Both the position numbers and the translations under genes were made by a program. From Neonectria sp. B-13 (Eukaryota; Ascomycota; Sordariomycetes; Hypocreales; Nectriaceae): DNA of 64,000 nucleotides. The notes under the pieces are model-generated. The model ran no database searches. It had not been told where the DNA came from and saw nothing but the letters and a program-made list of their open reading frames with translations. Each line of letters opens with the position of its first letter. Position 1 is the stretch's first letter. Positions 13,101 to 24,764 of this stretch are shown piece after piece. The stretch is taken from assembly GCA_002682825.1 (NCBI GenBank), contig NOKP01000003.1:1922001-1986000 (forward strand). Reading direction: 5' to 3'.

Positions 13101-13629
13101 ACACCAGCCCGCAGCCTCTTTGGATTCTTGCCCGGTGAAACACCCAGAAGAATGGAAGCCGGCGGGCGTGGTGATAAGGGGAAGAAACGGCAAAGTTGCC
13201 GATGCTCCTACAACGGCGGCCAGCTGGGTTTAGGGCAAACCTAGTAGGGCAGCGGGGCTCCAAAGTCCTTTGCGGGAGCGTGGCTAGAAGGGAGGATTTC
13301 GCCGGCGGCCGGAAACGGAGCGTTTCGGCCGTCAAGCCGATTCGAGCAAAGGCGAGGTCGGACACGCGGTTTGTTTCGCTGTTGGGACTGGTGGCCGATC
13401 TGCTCTGTGGTGAGTGAGGATGGGCGAGCACAATGCGAGGACGCTATCAATAAGTAGGAGAGGCGCCGTCAGTCCCAACCCCGCGAGGGGCACATTGTCA
13501 TAAGTTTGATGGTATCTATCCTGCTAACGTCCGTTTATCCCTTTAGTAATTCCAGAAGATGCCGGTATTTTACATATCCCAAACACACAAAACACACACA
13601 CTCCATATGCTCCTAGTCATAAACACTCA
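10163..13629. other. Gene-poor 3.5-kb interval between convergent ARL8 and GT17 genes
   Basis: This stretch contains the 3' region of ARL8 and of the GT17 gene. Frames on both strands are low-complexity (for example the Lys-rich frame at 12149-12628) and none resembles a known family. Compositional features are loose repeats of an (a/g)agtaatg-like word at 10735-10830, the alternating GT/GC tract at 11556-11611, and a purine run near 12487-12545. Confidence 0.5.
11556..11611. repeat. Alternating purine-pyrimidine (GT/GC) tract
   Basis: Positions 11556-11598 alternate pyrimidine and purine without interruption (TG runs, then GCGCGCGC), followed by CCC-type bases and a second (GT)5 run. Such tracts can adopt left-handed DNA under supercoiling. 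Confidence 0.85.
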
Positions 13630-14769
13630 TCATGGATAGTCCGAGAATCCCGCCGACTCGCCGTCCCGGTTTAACATGTACCCGAATCGCTTCTTGTCCT
13701 CCAGCAGGCACCCCGGCACATCGTGGTTGTCGTCGATGCGGTCAAACGTGTCCACGTCGCGGCCCCACAAGTCGGCGCCGTCGCGCACGGCGTCCGCGAT
13801 GCGGCGGCGGTCGCGGAAGGCTTCGTTGTTCATCCAAGCGTGGGAGAAGCTGGACATCTTGTTAAGGAACTGCTCCATAGTGGCAAAGCACGAGCTGCAG
13901 TGCCACCCAGCGTTCGCCAGCACGCCCTTCTCCAGGTCGCGCAGCAGCGGGGTGCCCGCGTCGCCGGTGCGCAAGTTCGTCGGCCGGATCGTCGCATCCA
14001 TGCCCTGGTAGTAGGTCGCCTGCGGGAACTGCCACTCGGGCCCCGTGTGCAGGAACTGGAACGAGTAGTAGTAGAACTTGGAGGCGAGCGTGAGGCGGCG
14101 CGGGAACTCGCACGTGCGCAGGATGAGGAGCGTCGCCGGGCGTGGGATCTCGTCGACGTCGGCGACCAGGAGCACGTCGCCTTCCACGGGGGCTTGGCGG
14201 CCGGTGAGAGTGGGAAAGACCTGGAGGAACATGGCGTCGCGCTGCAGGTCCTCGTAGTCCCAGGTGGTCTCGGGCTTGAAGCCGTCGGGGAAGCGCAGCT
14301 CGTGGTATATCATCTTGGCGTGGAACTCGGAGAAGCGGTCCCAGGACTCGCGGATGGTGAGACTCTTGGGGCCGCCCTGGAAGGTGCGCGGGGATTCGAC
14401 GATGACGAAGTAGTCGACGTAGTCGTAGAGGGTGCGCAGGCGGATCTCGAGGAAGTCGAGCTCGGTGTTGACCATGAAGAGGTCATAGACCTTGCGCTCG
14501 CCGTGGTCGTCGCGGGGCTGGAAGACCGAGTAGCCGTGGGCGGCACAGAGGTCGCGGGCGGCATCGGAGGCGTAGTAGTCGTGGTGGGCCACGGCGTCGG
14601 AGGCGGCGAAGTCGAGGCGCGGGAGGGAGTGGATGAGGGCGATGTCGGCATTGGAGATGCGGTGGGCGGGAGACGTATCGAAGCGAGGCTGGCGGGCGAG
14701 CCACCAGGTGAGGCAACCGACGATAAGGAGGACGGGGAGAACGGGACGGATGTTGAAGGGGACGGGCAT
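13630..14769 (-). CDS. Glycosyltransferase family 17 protein (type II membrane)
   Basis: Related to beta-1,4-mannosyl-glycoprotein N-acetylglucosaminyltransferase (GT17). This is a single exon of 379 residues. A short N-terminus is followed by a hydrophobic anchor (residues about 9-23, PVLPVLLIVGCLTWWLA), implying a Golgi/ER luminal enzyme. The family core is visible: VYDLFMVNTELDFLEIRL, YVDYFVIVESPRTFQG, a DxD-like metal/nucleotide-sugar site in LLVADVDEIPRP, and the late GWHCSSCF and FSHAWMN motifs. The frame is open upstream to 14871, but that first codon is TTG, so the ATG at 14769 is used. Substrate specificity in fungi is not established. The antisense strand also carries a 383-codon open frame, which I treat as a GC-rich shadow. 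Confidence 0.88.
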   Translation of the reverse strand: MPVPFNIRPVLPVLLIVGCLTWWLARQPRFDTSPAHRISNADIALIHSLPRLDFAASDAVAHHDYYASDAARDLCAAHGYSVFQPRDDHGERKVYDLFMVNTELDFLEIRLRTLYDYVDYFVIVESPRTFQGGPKSLTIRESWDRFSEFHAKMIYHELRFPDGFKPETTWDYEDLQRDAMFLQVFPTLTGRQAPVEGDVLLVADVDEIPRPATLLILRTCEFPRRLTLASKFYYYSFQFLHTGPEWQFPQATYYQGMDATIRPTNLRTGDAGTPLLRDLEKGVLANAGWHCSSCFATMEQFLNKMSSFSHAWMNNEAFRDRRRIADAVRDGADLWGRDVDTFDRIDDNHDVPGCLLEDKKRFGYMLNRDGESAGFSDYP

Positions 14770-16296
14770 CGTGGGCGGCAGGGAGAAGGATATGGATGCC
14801 GCGAGCCCGGAGAAAGAGAGAGGAGGCCAGGAGCTGTTGTCGAGAGTGAGGAGGGCTTCAGTCCATGGCAATGATAGTCACAGGTAGGTAGATAGCAGCC
14901 AGTGTTGAGCAAAGAAGCAAGATAAGGCACAAAGCTTTGTTGCAAAGGCAAGAAAGAAAGAAAGAAACAATGAGAGGAAGTCTATGCAAAAGCAAACGCA
15001 GACGCCAAGGAGTACACAGGCACAGTCGTCAAACAAGGTGCCACCGTCTCACTCGCGCTCGTCGGACGGGAGGACTCCCTCCCATTCGTAATCTATTCAT
15101 CTATTTCCTCATCACTGCGAATCCGTGCCTTACCCTTAGCTTACCTAGAAGAGGTAAGGGTGTTCGATGTCGGCTTACACAGACGCAGCTACACGACGAC
15201 TGCCGCCCAATCAGCAGCAGCGCCGTCGTTTAGCTAGGAAACTTCAGGCCTTGCCGCCCCCCTGTGCGCTAGGAAAGATTACTGCACTGCCCGTGTAGGA
15301 ACTGGATCAGGAAAATGTAGGGTCCAAGCCCGTCGTTTCCGGCACCCAGGAGCCCGGGGGATGATACGATGCTGGAATACGAATAACCCAGCACGTGCCG
15401 AAGGATGAATCCTTTCGTATCGTTCCTATTCGGGGCACGAGTTACATGGCGATGGGGCAGAGAAGGCTCTTTTTGTTTTGTTTCTCAAGGCTGGTCTCGA
15501 GGGGAAATCATTTAATTTACTGACGGTCTTGGAAGTCTTGGAAGTCTTGGGAGCGCGAGAGCCTAAGTCAAATGTAGCCCGACCCCGTCGCGCCCCTGAG
15601 CGTTTTCCCCAGGACCCTTCCAATCCGCGCAGCGGGGTCCTCCAGCGCATGGGCTTCCACGCACGGGTTGTAACTATAATATGTGGAGGAATTCGGCGAC
15701 CTCCCGTTCCATTCATAGCTGTGATTTGGTAGGCCTTGGCGCCGTCTAAAAACGGACTGGGCCACTTTCAGCGGGCGCGGGCTTACGGTACTTCGGAGAC
15801 ACGGGCGGGTTCCTTGCACTCCCGACGCTGATGCCGTTGTTTAAAGAGCCAGTCATTCGTCGTCTTGGTGTCTCATTATAAGTATACGCAATCCGCCAAG
15901 ATCACTCATCATGGCAGATTCCATGCCCAGAACGCGCTGAGAGGGACAATATGCACCCATGGCCTCAGTCTCCATCAGCTGCGTCTTCAAATCTGCCCTG
16001 AGCCAAGTTTCTTCACAATGCAAACAATTATCAAAAGCCCTGTGAAAAGTCCGGCGAAGTTATATCCAAACTTTACATCTATAATGCTGTCCTAGGTGGT
16101 GTTCTGTGCAATTGGCCTGTGTCCGGGAGTTGCCACGAGTCAATAGCCAACGTCGGCTTCTCCCGGCACACTTAGAGAACTATCCGACATCCCCTCACTG
16201 ATTCGGCTCATGGCATCTCCACTCTAAACGGAAGGGCGTGACGTACAACTGCAACCCCTCGAGTCTGTTTAGGTACTTCACGTACCTCTTATCACC
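14770..16296. other. Divergent intergenic region between GT17 and threonine aldolase
   Basis: Shared upstream region of two divergent genes. No convincing coding frame. A short direct repeat (cttggaagt three times near 15528-15550) is the only local structure noted. Confidence 0.5.
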
Positions 16297-17766
16297 ATGG
16301 TGAGGCCTACTCTCTTGGCGAATTCTCCTCGCCTCTTCGCTTCGTCTGCTCTGTCCAGAATTGCTCTACCATTGCAGCGCTGTTGTCTTCACCAATCCGC
16401 AACTGCATCGAGATTCGCGCCAACCCCCGCCTTCACATCTCGACGTAGCTTCACCTCCTCGCCCGCAGACATGGCTCCAGCTGCTGAGACGACTGGCACC
16501 CACGCTAACGGGAGTTCACACAACGCTTGGATCGGGAGCAAGAGTCCTGCTGCTTTTGACTTGCGAAGTAAGAGACAACCCGAAGCATCATGACACAAAA
16601 TAGACTGCTGATGCGTCATTGCTTTAGGTGATGTGGTGACCAGGCCGACTCCGGCTATGCTCCAGGCCGTTCAGTCGTGCTCTTTGCTCGACGACGTTTT
16701 CCAGGAAGACACCGTCACAAACGACCTCGAGGCCTATACCGCCAAACGAACTGGCAAGGAGGCCGGTCTCTTTGTGCTCTCTGGTACCATGGGCAACCAG
16801 CTTGCCATGAGGTCTCTCCTCACCCAGCCTCCTCACTCTGTCATCTGCGACTATCGTGCTCACCTGTACACCTCTGAAGCCGGCGGGTGTGTATTCCTAT
16901 AACCCTACTAAGACCGCTGGGACACAGACTGATACTCCCACAGACTTGCGACTCTGTCCGGAGGCCAGATTACCCCCGTAGTACCCAAGAATGGGAGGTA
17001 TCTGACTCTCGAGGACGTCATGGCGAACGCAACGCTGGACGACGACGTGCACGGGTGTCCCACGCGAGTTATCAGCCTCGAAAACACCCTCCACGGCATG
17101 GTCACTCCCCTGAGCGAGGTCCAGCGCATCTCCGAGTTCGCTCGCGAGCACGGCATCAAGATGCATTGCGACGGTGCCCGCCTATGGGAAGCCGTCGTCG
17201 CCGGCGCCGGCTCCCTCCCCGACTTCTGCTCACACTTCGACACCATATCCCTCTGCCTTTCCAAGGGCCTCGGTGCCCCTGTGGGCAGCGTCCTCGTGGG
17301 GCCTAAGGAGACCTTGAAGCACGCGCGCTGGGTACGCAAGTCCATCGGCGGTGGCCTGCGGCAGTCTGGTATCGTGACATCGGCCGGCCGCGTCGCCATC
17401 GAGCAAACCTTTGGCAACTCCCCGACGGGCTCCGACGGGCTCCTCAAGCCGTCCCACGAGATGGCGCTCAAGGTGGAGGAGCTCTGGAGAAGCATGGGCG
17501 GCAAGATGGCCGAGCCGACCGAGACCAACATGTGCTGGCTGGACCTGGACGCCGCGGGGTGCAGTCAGGCGCGGTTCATCGAGTGCGGCGCCGACGCCGG
17601 GCTCCTGTTCATGTGCAACCGGCTGGTGACGCACTACCAGGTTGCGCAGAACGAAGAGGAGGTGCTACGACGGCTGCGCGTGGCTTTTGAGAAGACACTT
17701 TCCGCGGGAGAGGATTTGAGTGCAAGGCAGAAGGTTGGAAAGTCGAGCGTTTATGCACCGCAATAG
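16297..17766 (+). CDS. GLY1: Low-specificity L-threonine aldolase
   Basis: PLP enzyme that cleaves threonine or allo-threonine to glycine and acetaldehyde. Exons 16297-16567, 16628-16886 and 16944-17766 give 450 residues. Joins rebuild the conserved FDLRSDVVTRPTPAM and SEAGGLATLSGGQ segments. Fold-type I features are present: substrate-binding ENT in ISLENTLHG, MHCDGARLWEA (Asp that holds the PLP pyridine), and the Schiff-base lysine at about 284 in SLCLSKGLGAPVGS. The first about 60 residues are Ser/Arg/Ala-rich, with few acidic residues, and look like a mitochondrial presequence. A second Met (MAPAAETTG) at its end could give a cytosolic form. That dual targeting is inference. Confidence 0.93.
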
Positions 17767-18857
17767 GGAGACAAAAGGACACACCGTTTCAATTTGAGTT
17801 CCACTGAGACAGTACCTTACACGATGATTCAGCAATTCCTTCCATCATGACGCACCCCGTGCCTATTGACTATGCTATCAGTCGTCGTCTAACTTAACTA
17901 CGAGAGGACTTGAAATGGTCGCGGAGGTATCAACGAACGACTATCAGACAAGCCTGCATGTAGCGAGTTGAAGAACAGTTGCACAGCAAGAGCAAGAGCC
18001 TACAATGATGAGAGAGCTTGAGTTTTCACAGCAGGAATATCTCCTTGAGGTAATCTATGATTTAGACATGTCAATGCGTGTGCTGGGGTGTGTTGATTGT
18101 TGCACCGAGTTGACTGATCCGATTGCTGATCGTGTATACCCTTCTGTCTATTGTTGGTGAAGGGGACAAGATAATGATGATAGAATCGAACCACCTTACG
18201 TAGAATAAGACTTTGTGCTCATTCAATTCTTCGACGACGTCATTTAGAACTAATGTGCTCTCCGAACTCCAACTACAACATTGTGCACTTCAGGCCTTTT
18301 TGCCCTGTCAAATTGACCCAGTGGTCGGCCATTGAAAGTCTGCCGGAATGCCCGACGGCTTTTGCTTTTTAACCCCGTACTCCCGGTGCAGTTTCGCTTT
18401 CAGCCGCACTAGGCACTGGCCCCGGAAACAATGGCTGCCCGCTAATTAGCCTGTACCTTGCATCATTGGTGCCTATATTCGGCCTGTCGCTTCTCGGCCT
18501 TCACATTGCACAGTTGACTGCCATGATGTCGCAATACCCGTAGGGCTGACGCGGATGGTGACTCTCTGCCTCATTCGAGTCATCAACACGTTTCGCGACG
18601 CGAACAGCTCCTGGAATTGATGATGAGGACGTTGAGCCGTCGGAGTTTTAGGGATGTGCCGTGGCCGATTAGCAAGGCGTTGGGAGTCTAAAATGAAGCT
18701 TGTTCATGGCTGTTTCTTGCAGTTCCAGCAAGTCTATTAGCTTCTACCGCCTACCTCACTTTCTTCGAACGCTTTAAACCAACATCGCTACTTATCAACT
18801 TTACAGCCCTATTTCTCAAACTACGAAGTCTCCCCACGATTCCTTAACAATCCCAAT
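17767..18857. other. Intergenic, AT-richer, no gene seen
   Basis: Downstream of threonine aldolase and upstream of the MDR oxidoreductase. Only short unconvincing frames. The last about 100 bp before 18858 are pyrimidine-rich and A-rich just ahead of the ATG, as in fungal core promoters. Confidence 0.5.
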
Positions 18858-19799
18858 ATGAGCATGCTAGCAATCCAAGCTTACGGGGGCGGAAAGCCCA
18901 AGGCCACTCATGTTTCCCCACCGCCGGCACCTATCGACGACTCGACAATTCAGGTCCGCGTGTTGGCCGCATGCCTACACCAAGTTGTCCGCAGCCGAGC
19001 TTCTGGAAAGCACTATTCCGTTGCGGATAAGTCCCCGACTACACAGGGCGTCGACGGCACTGGCATCAACATCAGCACGGGAAAGCCTGTGTACTTCCAC
19101 ATGCTGTCAACCGGCAACGGCACCTTTGCGGAACTGGTTAACGTGCCGGCCCGCGATGTGGCGGAGCTCCCAGAGGATGTTGATCCGGTGCAGGCGGCGG
19201 CGCTGGTGAACCCCGTCCTCAGCAGCTGGATGGCGCTGCGGAAGCGCGTGGATGTCTTGAAGGAGGGCTGGACTTGTTTGATCGTGGGCGTCACGGGTAC
19301 CAGCGGCCAGCTGGCCATCAAAGTTGCCAGAACCATGGGCGCCGCCAATATCATTGGCGCGGGGAGGAACGAAGAAATTTTGAAGAAGCTGGATCTAGAC
19401 GAGTACATCGTGCTCCGCGATCCCGCAGAAACCACCGACTTCTCCCCTGCCGCCACCGTCGACGTGGTCCTCGATTACGTCTACGGGCCCTACATCAACG
19501 CGTACCTCAGCACCACGAGGAGCCGGACCCCCCTGACATGGGTGGGTATCGGGGCCATGGCTGGGCCCGAGGCGACCATTCCCTCGCAGGCCCTGCGCCG
19601 GCGGGACGTGACGATCCGAGGCGCCGGTCTCGGATCGTGGAGCGCGGTGGACTTGTCGACGGAGCTGCCGGGGATTCTCGGGGTGTTGAAGGGCGTGAAG
19701 ATGGGGGGGTTGAGAGAGGTCGACATGGCAGATGCAGAGGAGGGCTGGGCAATTCAGGGGGAGAGAGTGGTGTTTGTCAACAAGGCAAAGGGCGAGTGA
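18858..19799 (+). CDS. MDR-superfamily NAD(P)H oxidoreductase (quinone oxidoreductase-like)
   Basis: Single exon, 313 residues. The layout is that of a medium-chain dehydrogenase/reductase: a GroES-like N-terminal half, including GVDGTGINISTGKPVYF, then a Rossmann half with the nucleotide-binding GVTGTSGQLAIKVARTMGA. AALVNPVLSSWMALRKR is the usual linker helix before the cofactor domain. The structural-zinc cysteine cluster and catalytic-zinc ligands of classical alcohol dehydrogenases are absent, which favours a zinc-free quinone/enone reductase. The natural substrate cannot be told from sequence. It has no obvious pathway partners beside it. Confidence 0.85.
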   Translation: MSMLAIQAYGGGKPKATHVSPPPAPIDDSTIQVRVLAACLHQVVRSRASGKHYSVADKSPTTQGVDGTGINISTGKPVYFHMLSTGNGTFAELVNVPARDVAELPEDVDPVQAAALVNPVLSSWMALRKRVDVLKEGWTCLIVGVTGTSGQLAIKVARTMGAANIIGAGRNEEILKKLDLDEYIVLRDPAETTDFSPAATVDVVLDYVYGPYINAYLSTTRSRTPLTWVGIGAMAGPEATIPSQALRRRDVTIRGAGLGSWSAVDLSTELPGILGVLKGVKMGGLREVDMADAEEGWAIQGERVVFVNKAKGE

Positions 19800-21027
19800 G
19801 ATGGGTTGATAATGATGAGAGGATCGTTAGGGATCCAGTACGATTGAAGCAGAGCGAGATAGCAAATTTGTACCCGACTATAACCAAGTTAGCAAAGCAC
19901 AAGATATAAACGGCTTCCTTCTGACTTACACCAGTACAACTAGCGCCACAAAGCAGTGCGGCCCCGAACCACCACATCGCTTCCCCGCAAGTCCAAGTCA
20001 CGCGGGCCTCCCAGTTCTCCAGCCTAGGTATAAAAACTTCTCAGCGGCGTTGCGTACATATCAGATATCAAAGTAGCATGGGCCTGAGAAATTCAAGGGC
20101 CCGGAATGGAATGCGACTTACTGTAGTCCTCTTCGCGATCTCTGCCGCGGGCACCAATAGTCCTCACGCTACTAGACCCGCCAGAGCAGTAGCCCTGGTC
20201 AAAGAACATCTTAAAGGTTTTTCATTGCCCTGAGGCTTTGCTATATCCAAGCTATAATAGTAAAAAAGCTTGAGTCAGTAGGGTGGCTTGATGCAGGTCT
20301 GACTGAGGGATATAATGACAGAGGACCTCTGACCCGCAGTTTCAAGGCAAACACCGCGGGAGGAACATCCCAGCTTCCAATATTTTCTCAGTGCATCACC
20401 TTCTTGGGGTTTTCAACAGACCAGAATCTAGGTTTCGGGCTTCCTGCCATGATCATCGTCAAAGTTTCAAGGAGGGATGAAGCCAATAACAACCAGTTAG
20501 CGTTGCTGATTTGCTTATGGCTGAGAAGCGGAGAGAAACCGCTGGCCAATTCCGCACTCTTGTCTGCATGACTGACGTTTGTAAGTCGAATTCAATCCAG
20601 AAAAGGATAGAGATGCACAGTTACCGGTATCTAAGAAGAAGCCAACCCAATCTTCTTTGAGAACAGTGGCACCGGTACGTGAATGTACAATTATTTAGAG
20701 ACAACCAGAAGCAAGAGTTCATACTTTCTAACGTTGAATTATCAACGTTGCGGGATTCTTTATTCTGAGTGGGGCATACATATGTCTGATAACGTGTTCG
20801 AACCTGAAGTATAATGTCTGATAGACTGTAAGGTTCGCCGTCCCTTGACAATTCGGTTATGAATCACATTGGAGCAGATTTTATATATACCAACGTCATA
20901 TCTCCTTCGTGGCAAATACATATCAATCTTTCAATTGGCAACGCTCAAACGAATCTAACTCGACAATTATTTCCCAGAAACTCACACGGAAGCACTCTGA
21001 TCTATATCCATCCCCGAAGGGAAGAAA
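19800..21027. other. Intergenic, AT-rich, no gene seen
   Basis: About 1.2 kb of AT-richer DNA with no frame over 80 codons that looks coding. I saw no recognisable transposon remnants. Confidence 0.5.
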
Positions 21028-21216
21028 ATGTGCAAGAAAATGAAGTACCACCACAAGTGCGAGATCTGCCGGAAGACGCTGTTTGACGAACACCGTATCT
21101 TGGCATGTTCTCGTGCAATTCGGGACGGTGAGGATTGCCGGCGCAAGGGAAGAGGGAGCGTGAATGTCTACGAACCACCCTGTGCGCGTTGTATGAATAC
21201 AGCCCCCCGCAACTGA
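21028..21216 (+). CDS. Small Cys-rich protein, unknown function
   Basis: A 62-residue frame with six cysteines arranged as KCEICRK, ILACSR, EDCRRK and PCARCM. Two CxxC pairs and several basic residues suggest zinc binding. Small fungal hypothetical proteins with a similar start (MCKK/MCKY followed by spaced Cys/His) are common, but I cannot name a family. No signal peptide is visible, so a secreted effector is unlikely. The ATG has an A-rich context (GAAGAAAATG). It sits alone in an AT-rich spacer and might be a remnant of a longer gene. Confidence 0.4.
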   Translation: MCKKMKYHHKCEICRKTLFDEHRILACSRAIRDGEDCRRKGRGSVNVYEPPCARCMNTAPRN

Positions 21217-22632
21217 CGGGTGCTACTTTTGAGAATCTGACCTCGTTGGAAGGTTGCGAACTGACTAATGTCGAGAGGAGGCAATGCGGCACTCCTCTAT
21301 CCAGAGCCGTATTGTCATCTGACTTCAATTCGTAACCAAATCATCAGTTTAAGTGGAGTTGACTCCAAAGTGAACCCATATCATCATGCATATCTACCTC
21401 AGAACATCTCAATTTTGGAGAGCACAAGGGTGTCACTATTGCTTCTCATAATTTCCTAGGCGACTTTACTAGTTCCACCGTTGAAGGATCAGCCCATTCT
21501 CCCTGATTTCTTCCCTGTCGAAGACGCCAGTAATTGTAACACCTTAGTGTACACCGTATGTGTAACAATCCCAATGCCACGACTCAAGCCGGAAAACAAG
21601 TGAAAGCTTCTGTTTAGTCTCGCCCTTGGTCTTGAATTGGTCACACACGTGAGGTGATTTTTCCAGGGGAAACATTTAAGTGGTGTCGTGGAGGGCCGTA
21701 AAGAGCCCGTTGACATCACCCAATCGGCCAAAATGACGGCCGCTAAGACGAGAAGTCCATGCGGAAATGCGGGGAAGGGAAGGAAGCAGGGAGGGAAGGG
21801 GCGGGGGAAACGGTTCCCACAGCGTGAGCCACACCTCACGGGATTATTCTGCCTAACTGTCAACCTGCATCTTGCTTGTTTGTTTCTTCACTAACGAGGT
21901 GGTGGCGTCTGGGGATGCGGAATTTAAGCGGAACGCCAACCGTCATGCAACAGTGCCAGTGGCCAACAGACAAGCAAGACAGCAACAAACCTAGTCGAAG
22001 ATCAAGGAAGGGCCGAATCCGGGCTTCTGTCACGTAAGTCACGTCCGTGTCATGATCATCATCCCAGCGTGCGCCGGGGTGGCCGGGACTTCTCGTGGGG
22101 AGCCAAGGATCTGAGGGCCATCCCAGTTGCAGGCCCTCAACTTCGGGGACTCCAATGACGAAAGAACTCGCTAGGGAATTCCTTGGCAACACTCTAATGA
22201 AGAAGGTTGTGCGACTGGCGCGATGTTTGGTCTCCATCTATGCCCATCTGCGCCCATCCGTGTGGAGGAGGGCCGATTATCATCGTCGAAACGGGCAAGG
22301 CACCACCCACGGGCCAACAGCTTTCTCCAGATTTTCATTACAAGTTGACATGCTTCGACATGGCAAGCTACAAACAGCAAGGCACCGTAAGACTCTGCAA
22401 TGGCACTCGGCGATGAGACTCCGCACCATGCTCCTCCCATCCTAGTCCCGCCCAATGCCCACCCCCGGCCCCTCCGTTGCCGGCTCAATACTCATCGTCA
22501 TATATACCCGTCCTCCTCGCCGTGTCACCGACTGATGTGATACTATACTCCCACGAGAACTCAATCAGATTTGTCCTGGTGTGCTTCAGGTTCTCAAGAC
22601 AAGGTCGCCGGAAACAGGCACCAAACCGTACA
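21217..22632. other. Intergenic upstream of trehalase
   Basis: No convincing gene. A purine-rich GGGA/GGAA stretch lies at 21760-21810. The promoter of the trehalase should lie in the right part, where atatata-like sequence occurs near 22500. Confidence 0.45.
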
Positions 22633-24764
22633 ATGGCATCGTTAAAACAACTGGCCGCGGTCATTGCTGCTACGTCGGTCACAGCTGTGTCGGCCCTCTA
22701 CACCAATGGCTCCGTCATTGCACCATGCGACTCTCCCATCTACTGTCATGGTGATATCCTCGAGCAGGTTGAGCTGGCGCAGCCCTTTTCCGACTCCAAG
22801 ACCTTTGTGGACATGTGAGACACCAGCCCGTTTCCAATTGACTCGACTAACATTGTTTCAGGCCAGCCATTAAGCCTCTAAAACAGATCCAAGCGGCCTT
22901 TGACAAACTAGACAAGCCGCTCAGAAACAATTCGGCCCTCAATGATTTCCTTGACACTTATTTCGCCGATGCCGGCGGTGAGCTCGAGGAGGTACCAGAC
23001 GACGAGCTCGAAACGGACCCCGTATTCCTCGACAACATTGACGACGACGTCATCAAGGAATTCACCAAAAAGGTCATTGACATCTGGCCCGACTTGACGC
23101 GTCGCTATGCCGGTGATTCCAGCAATTGCACCGAGTGCCCCAACAGCTTCATCCCCGTCAATCGCACCTTTGTCGTGGCCGGTGGTCGCTTCCGCGAACC
23201 CTACTATTGGGACACGTACTGGATCCTTGAAGGTCTGCTTCGCACAGGCGGATCCTTTGTTAATATCTCGAAGAACGCCATTGAGAACTTCCTTGACTTC
23301 GTCGAGGAGTTTGGCTTCGTGCCCAATGGCGCTCGTATCTACTACCTCAACCGTTCCCAACCGCCGCTGCTGTCCCAGATGGTCAAGATTTACGTCGAGC
23401 ATACCAACGACACGGATATCTTGGACCGAGCATTGCCGTTGCTGGTGAAGGAGCATGAGTTCTGGATGACTAACCGTACCGTCAAGGTCACCGTCGACGA
23501 TGAAACGTACACCCTCAACCGGTAAGACCTTTATCCTGCCTAATCAGCGATCCCGACTAACACCTCCAGATATGCTGTCTCCAACACTCGACCGCGTCCC
23601 GAATCCTACCGAGAAGACTATGTCACTGCCAATAACAGGTCTTATTACGCAGAGTCTGGTATAATCTACCCGGAGAACGAGAAACTCAACGAGACGCAAA
23701 AGGAGAAACTGTACGCCAACTTGGCGAGTGGTGCTGAGAGTGGTTGGGACTACACATCACGATGGCTCTCGCGACCTAATGATGCCGCCCAGCACAACTA
23801 TTTTCCTCTGCGGTCCCTCAATGTGATGAACACAGTGCCCGTGGATCTCAACTCCATCTTATATGGCAACGAAGTCGCCATTGCCGACTTCTTTGAGCAG
23901 ACCGGCAACGACACAGCCAGCAAGGGCTGGAAAAAGCTAGCAGAAAAGCGAAGCGAGGCCATGCACGCTGTCATGTGGAACGACACAATCTTCAGCTACT
24001 TCGACTACAACCTGACTTCCGGCGCACAGAACATATTCTACCCTGCTGACAGCGATACCGCAACCTACGAGAACGAGACGGCACCTGCGGGCCAGCAAGC
24101 CCTTTTCAGTGTATCGCAGTTCTATCCTTTCTGGCTCGGCGCCGCACCCAAGTACATCAAAGAGAACCCGTACGCCGTACTCAATGCTTACAGCCGTGTG
24201 GCTGGATACCTGGATGACCGCAAGGGCGGCATCCCAGCGACCAACTTCCAGACTGGACAGCAGTGGGACCAGCCCAATGTGTGGCCTCCCCTAATGCACG
24301 TTCTCATGGCTGGCCTGCAGAACACTCCTGCGACCTTTGGCAAATCAGACCCATCGTATCAGTCCGTTCACAAGCTAGCCCTGCGACTCGCTCAGCGATA
24401 TCTTGACTCAACCTTCTGCACGTGGTACGCGACTGGCGGATCTACATCCAAGACGCCACAACTCAAGGGCCTGACGGCAGACGACGAGGGCATCATGTTC
24501 GAGAAGTACGCCGACAACGCGACCAATGTGGCCGGTGGTGGCGGCGAGTACGAGGTCGTCGAGGGCTTCGGCTGGACGAACGGTGTGCTGATCTGGGCGG
24601 TTGATACGTTTGGCGACGAGCTGAAGACGCCGGACTGTGGAGATATCGAGGCGGCGGATATCAATTCCAAGCGCAGCCTGAGCGCAGTCATGCTGAGCAG
24701 GAGGGACGCGAACCGGGTGAAGAAGTTTGGGCGCAGGAAGAGAGCGGAGAAGAGGAATCTTTGA
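22633..24764 (+). CDS. Secreted trehalase, glycoside hydrolase family 37
   Basis: Hydrolyses trehalose to two glucoses. Exons 22633-22814, 22862-23521 and 23570-24764 give 678 residues. Residues 1-21 are a signal peptide ending VSA, and many N-x-S/T sites (NRTF, NDT, NETA) fit a glycosylated secreted enzyme. GH37 signature 1 is AGGRFREPYYWDTYW and signature 2 is QWDQPNVWPP. SGWDYTSRW carries the catalytic acid Asp and FEKYADN the region of the catalytic base Glu. GFGWTNGV closes the barrel. The C-terminal tail is unusually basic (KKFGRRKRAEKRNL). There is no N-terminal regulatory/calcium domain, so this is not the cytosolic neutral trehalase. Likely role: use of external or wall-space trehalose. 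Confidence 0.95.

Noticed and set aside
13723..14874. 383-codon plus-strand open frame antisense to the GT17 gene
   Set aside because: Composed mainly of Val/Glu/Gly/Ala/Asp as expected from reverse-complementing GC3-rich coding DNA; the opposite strand has clear GT17 motifs.
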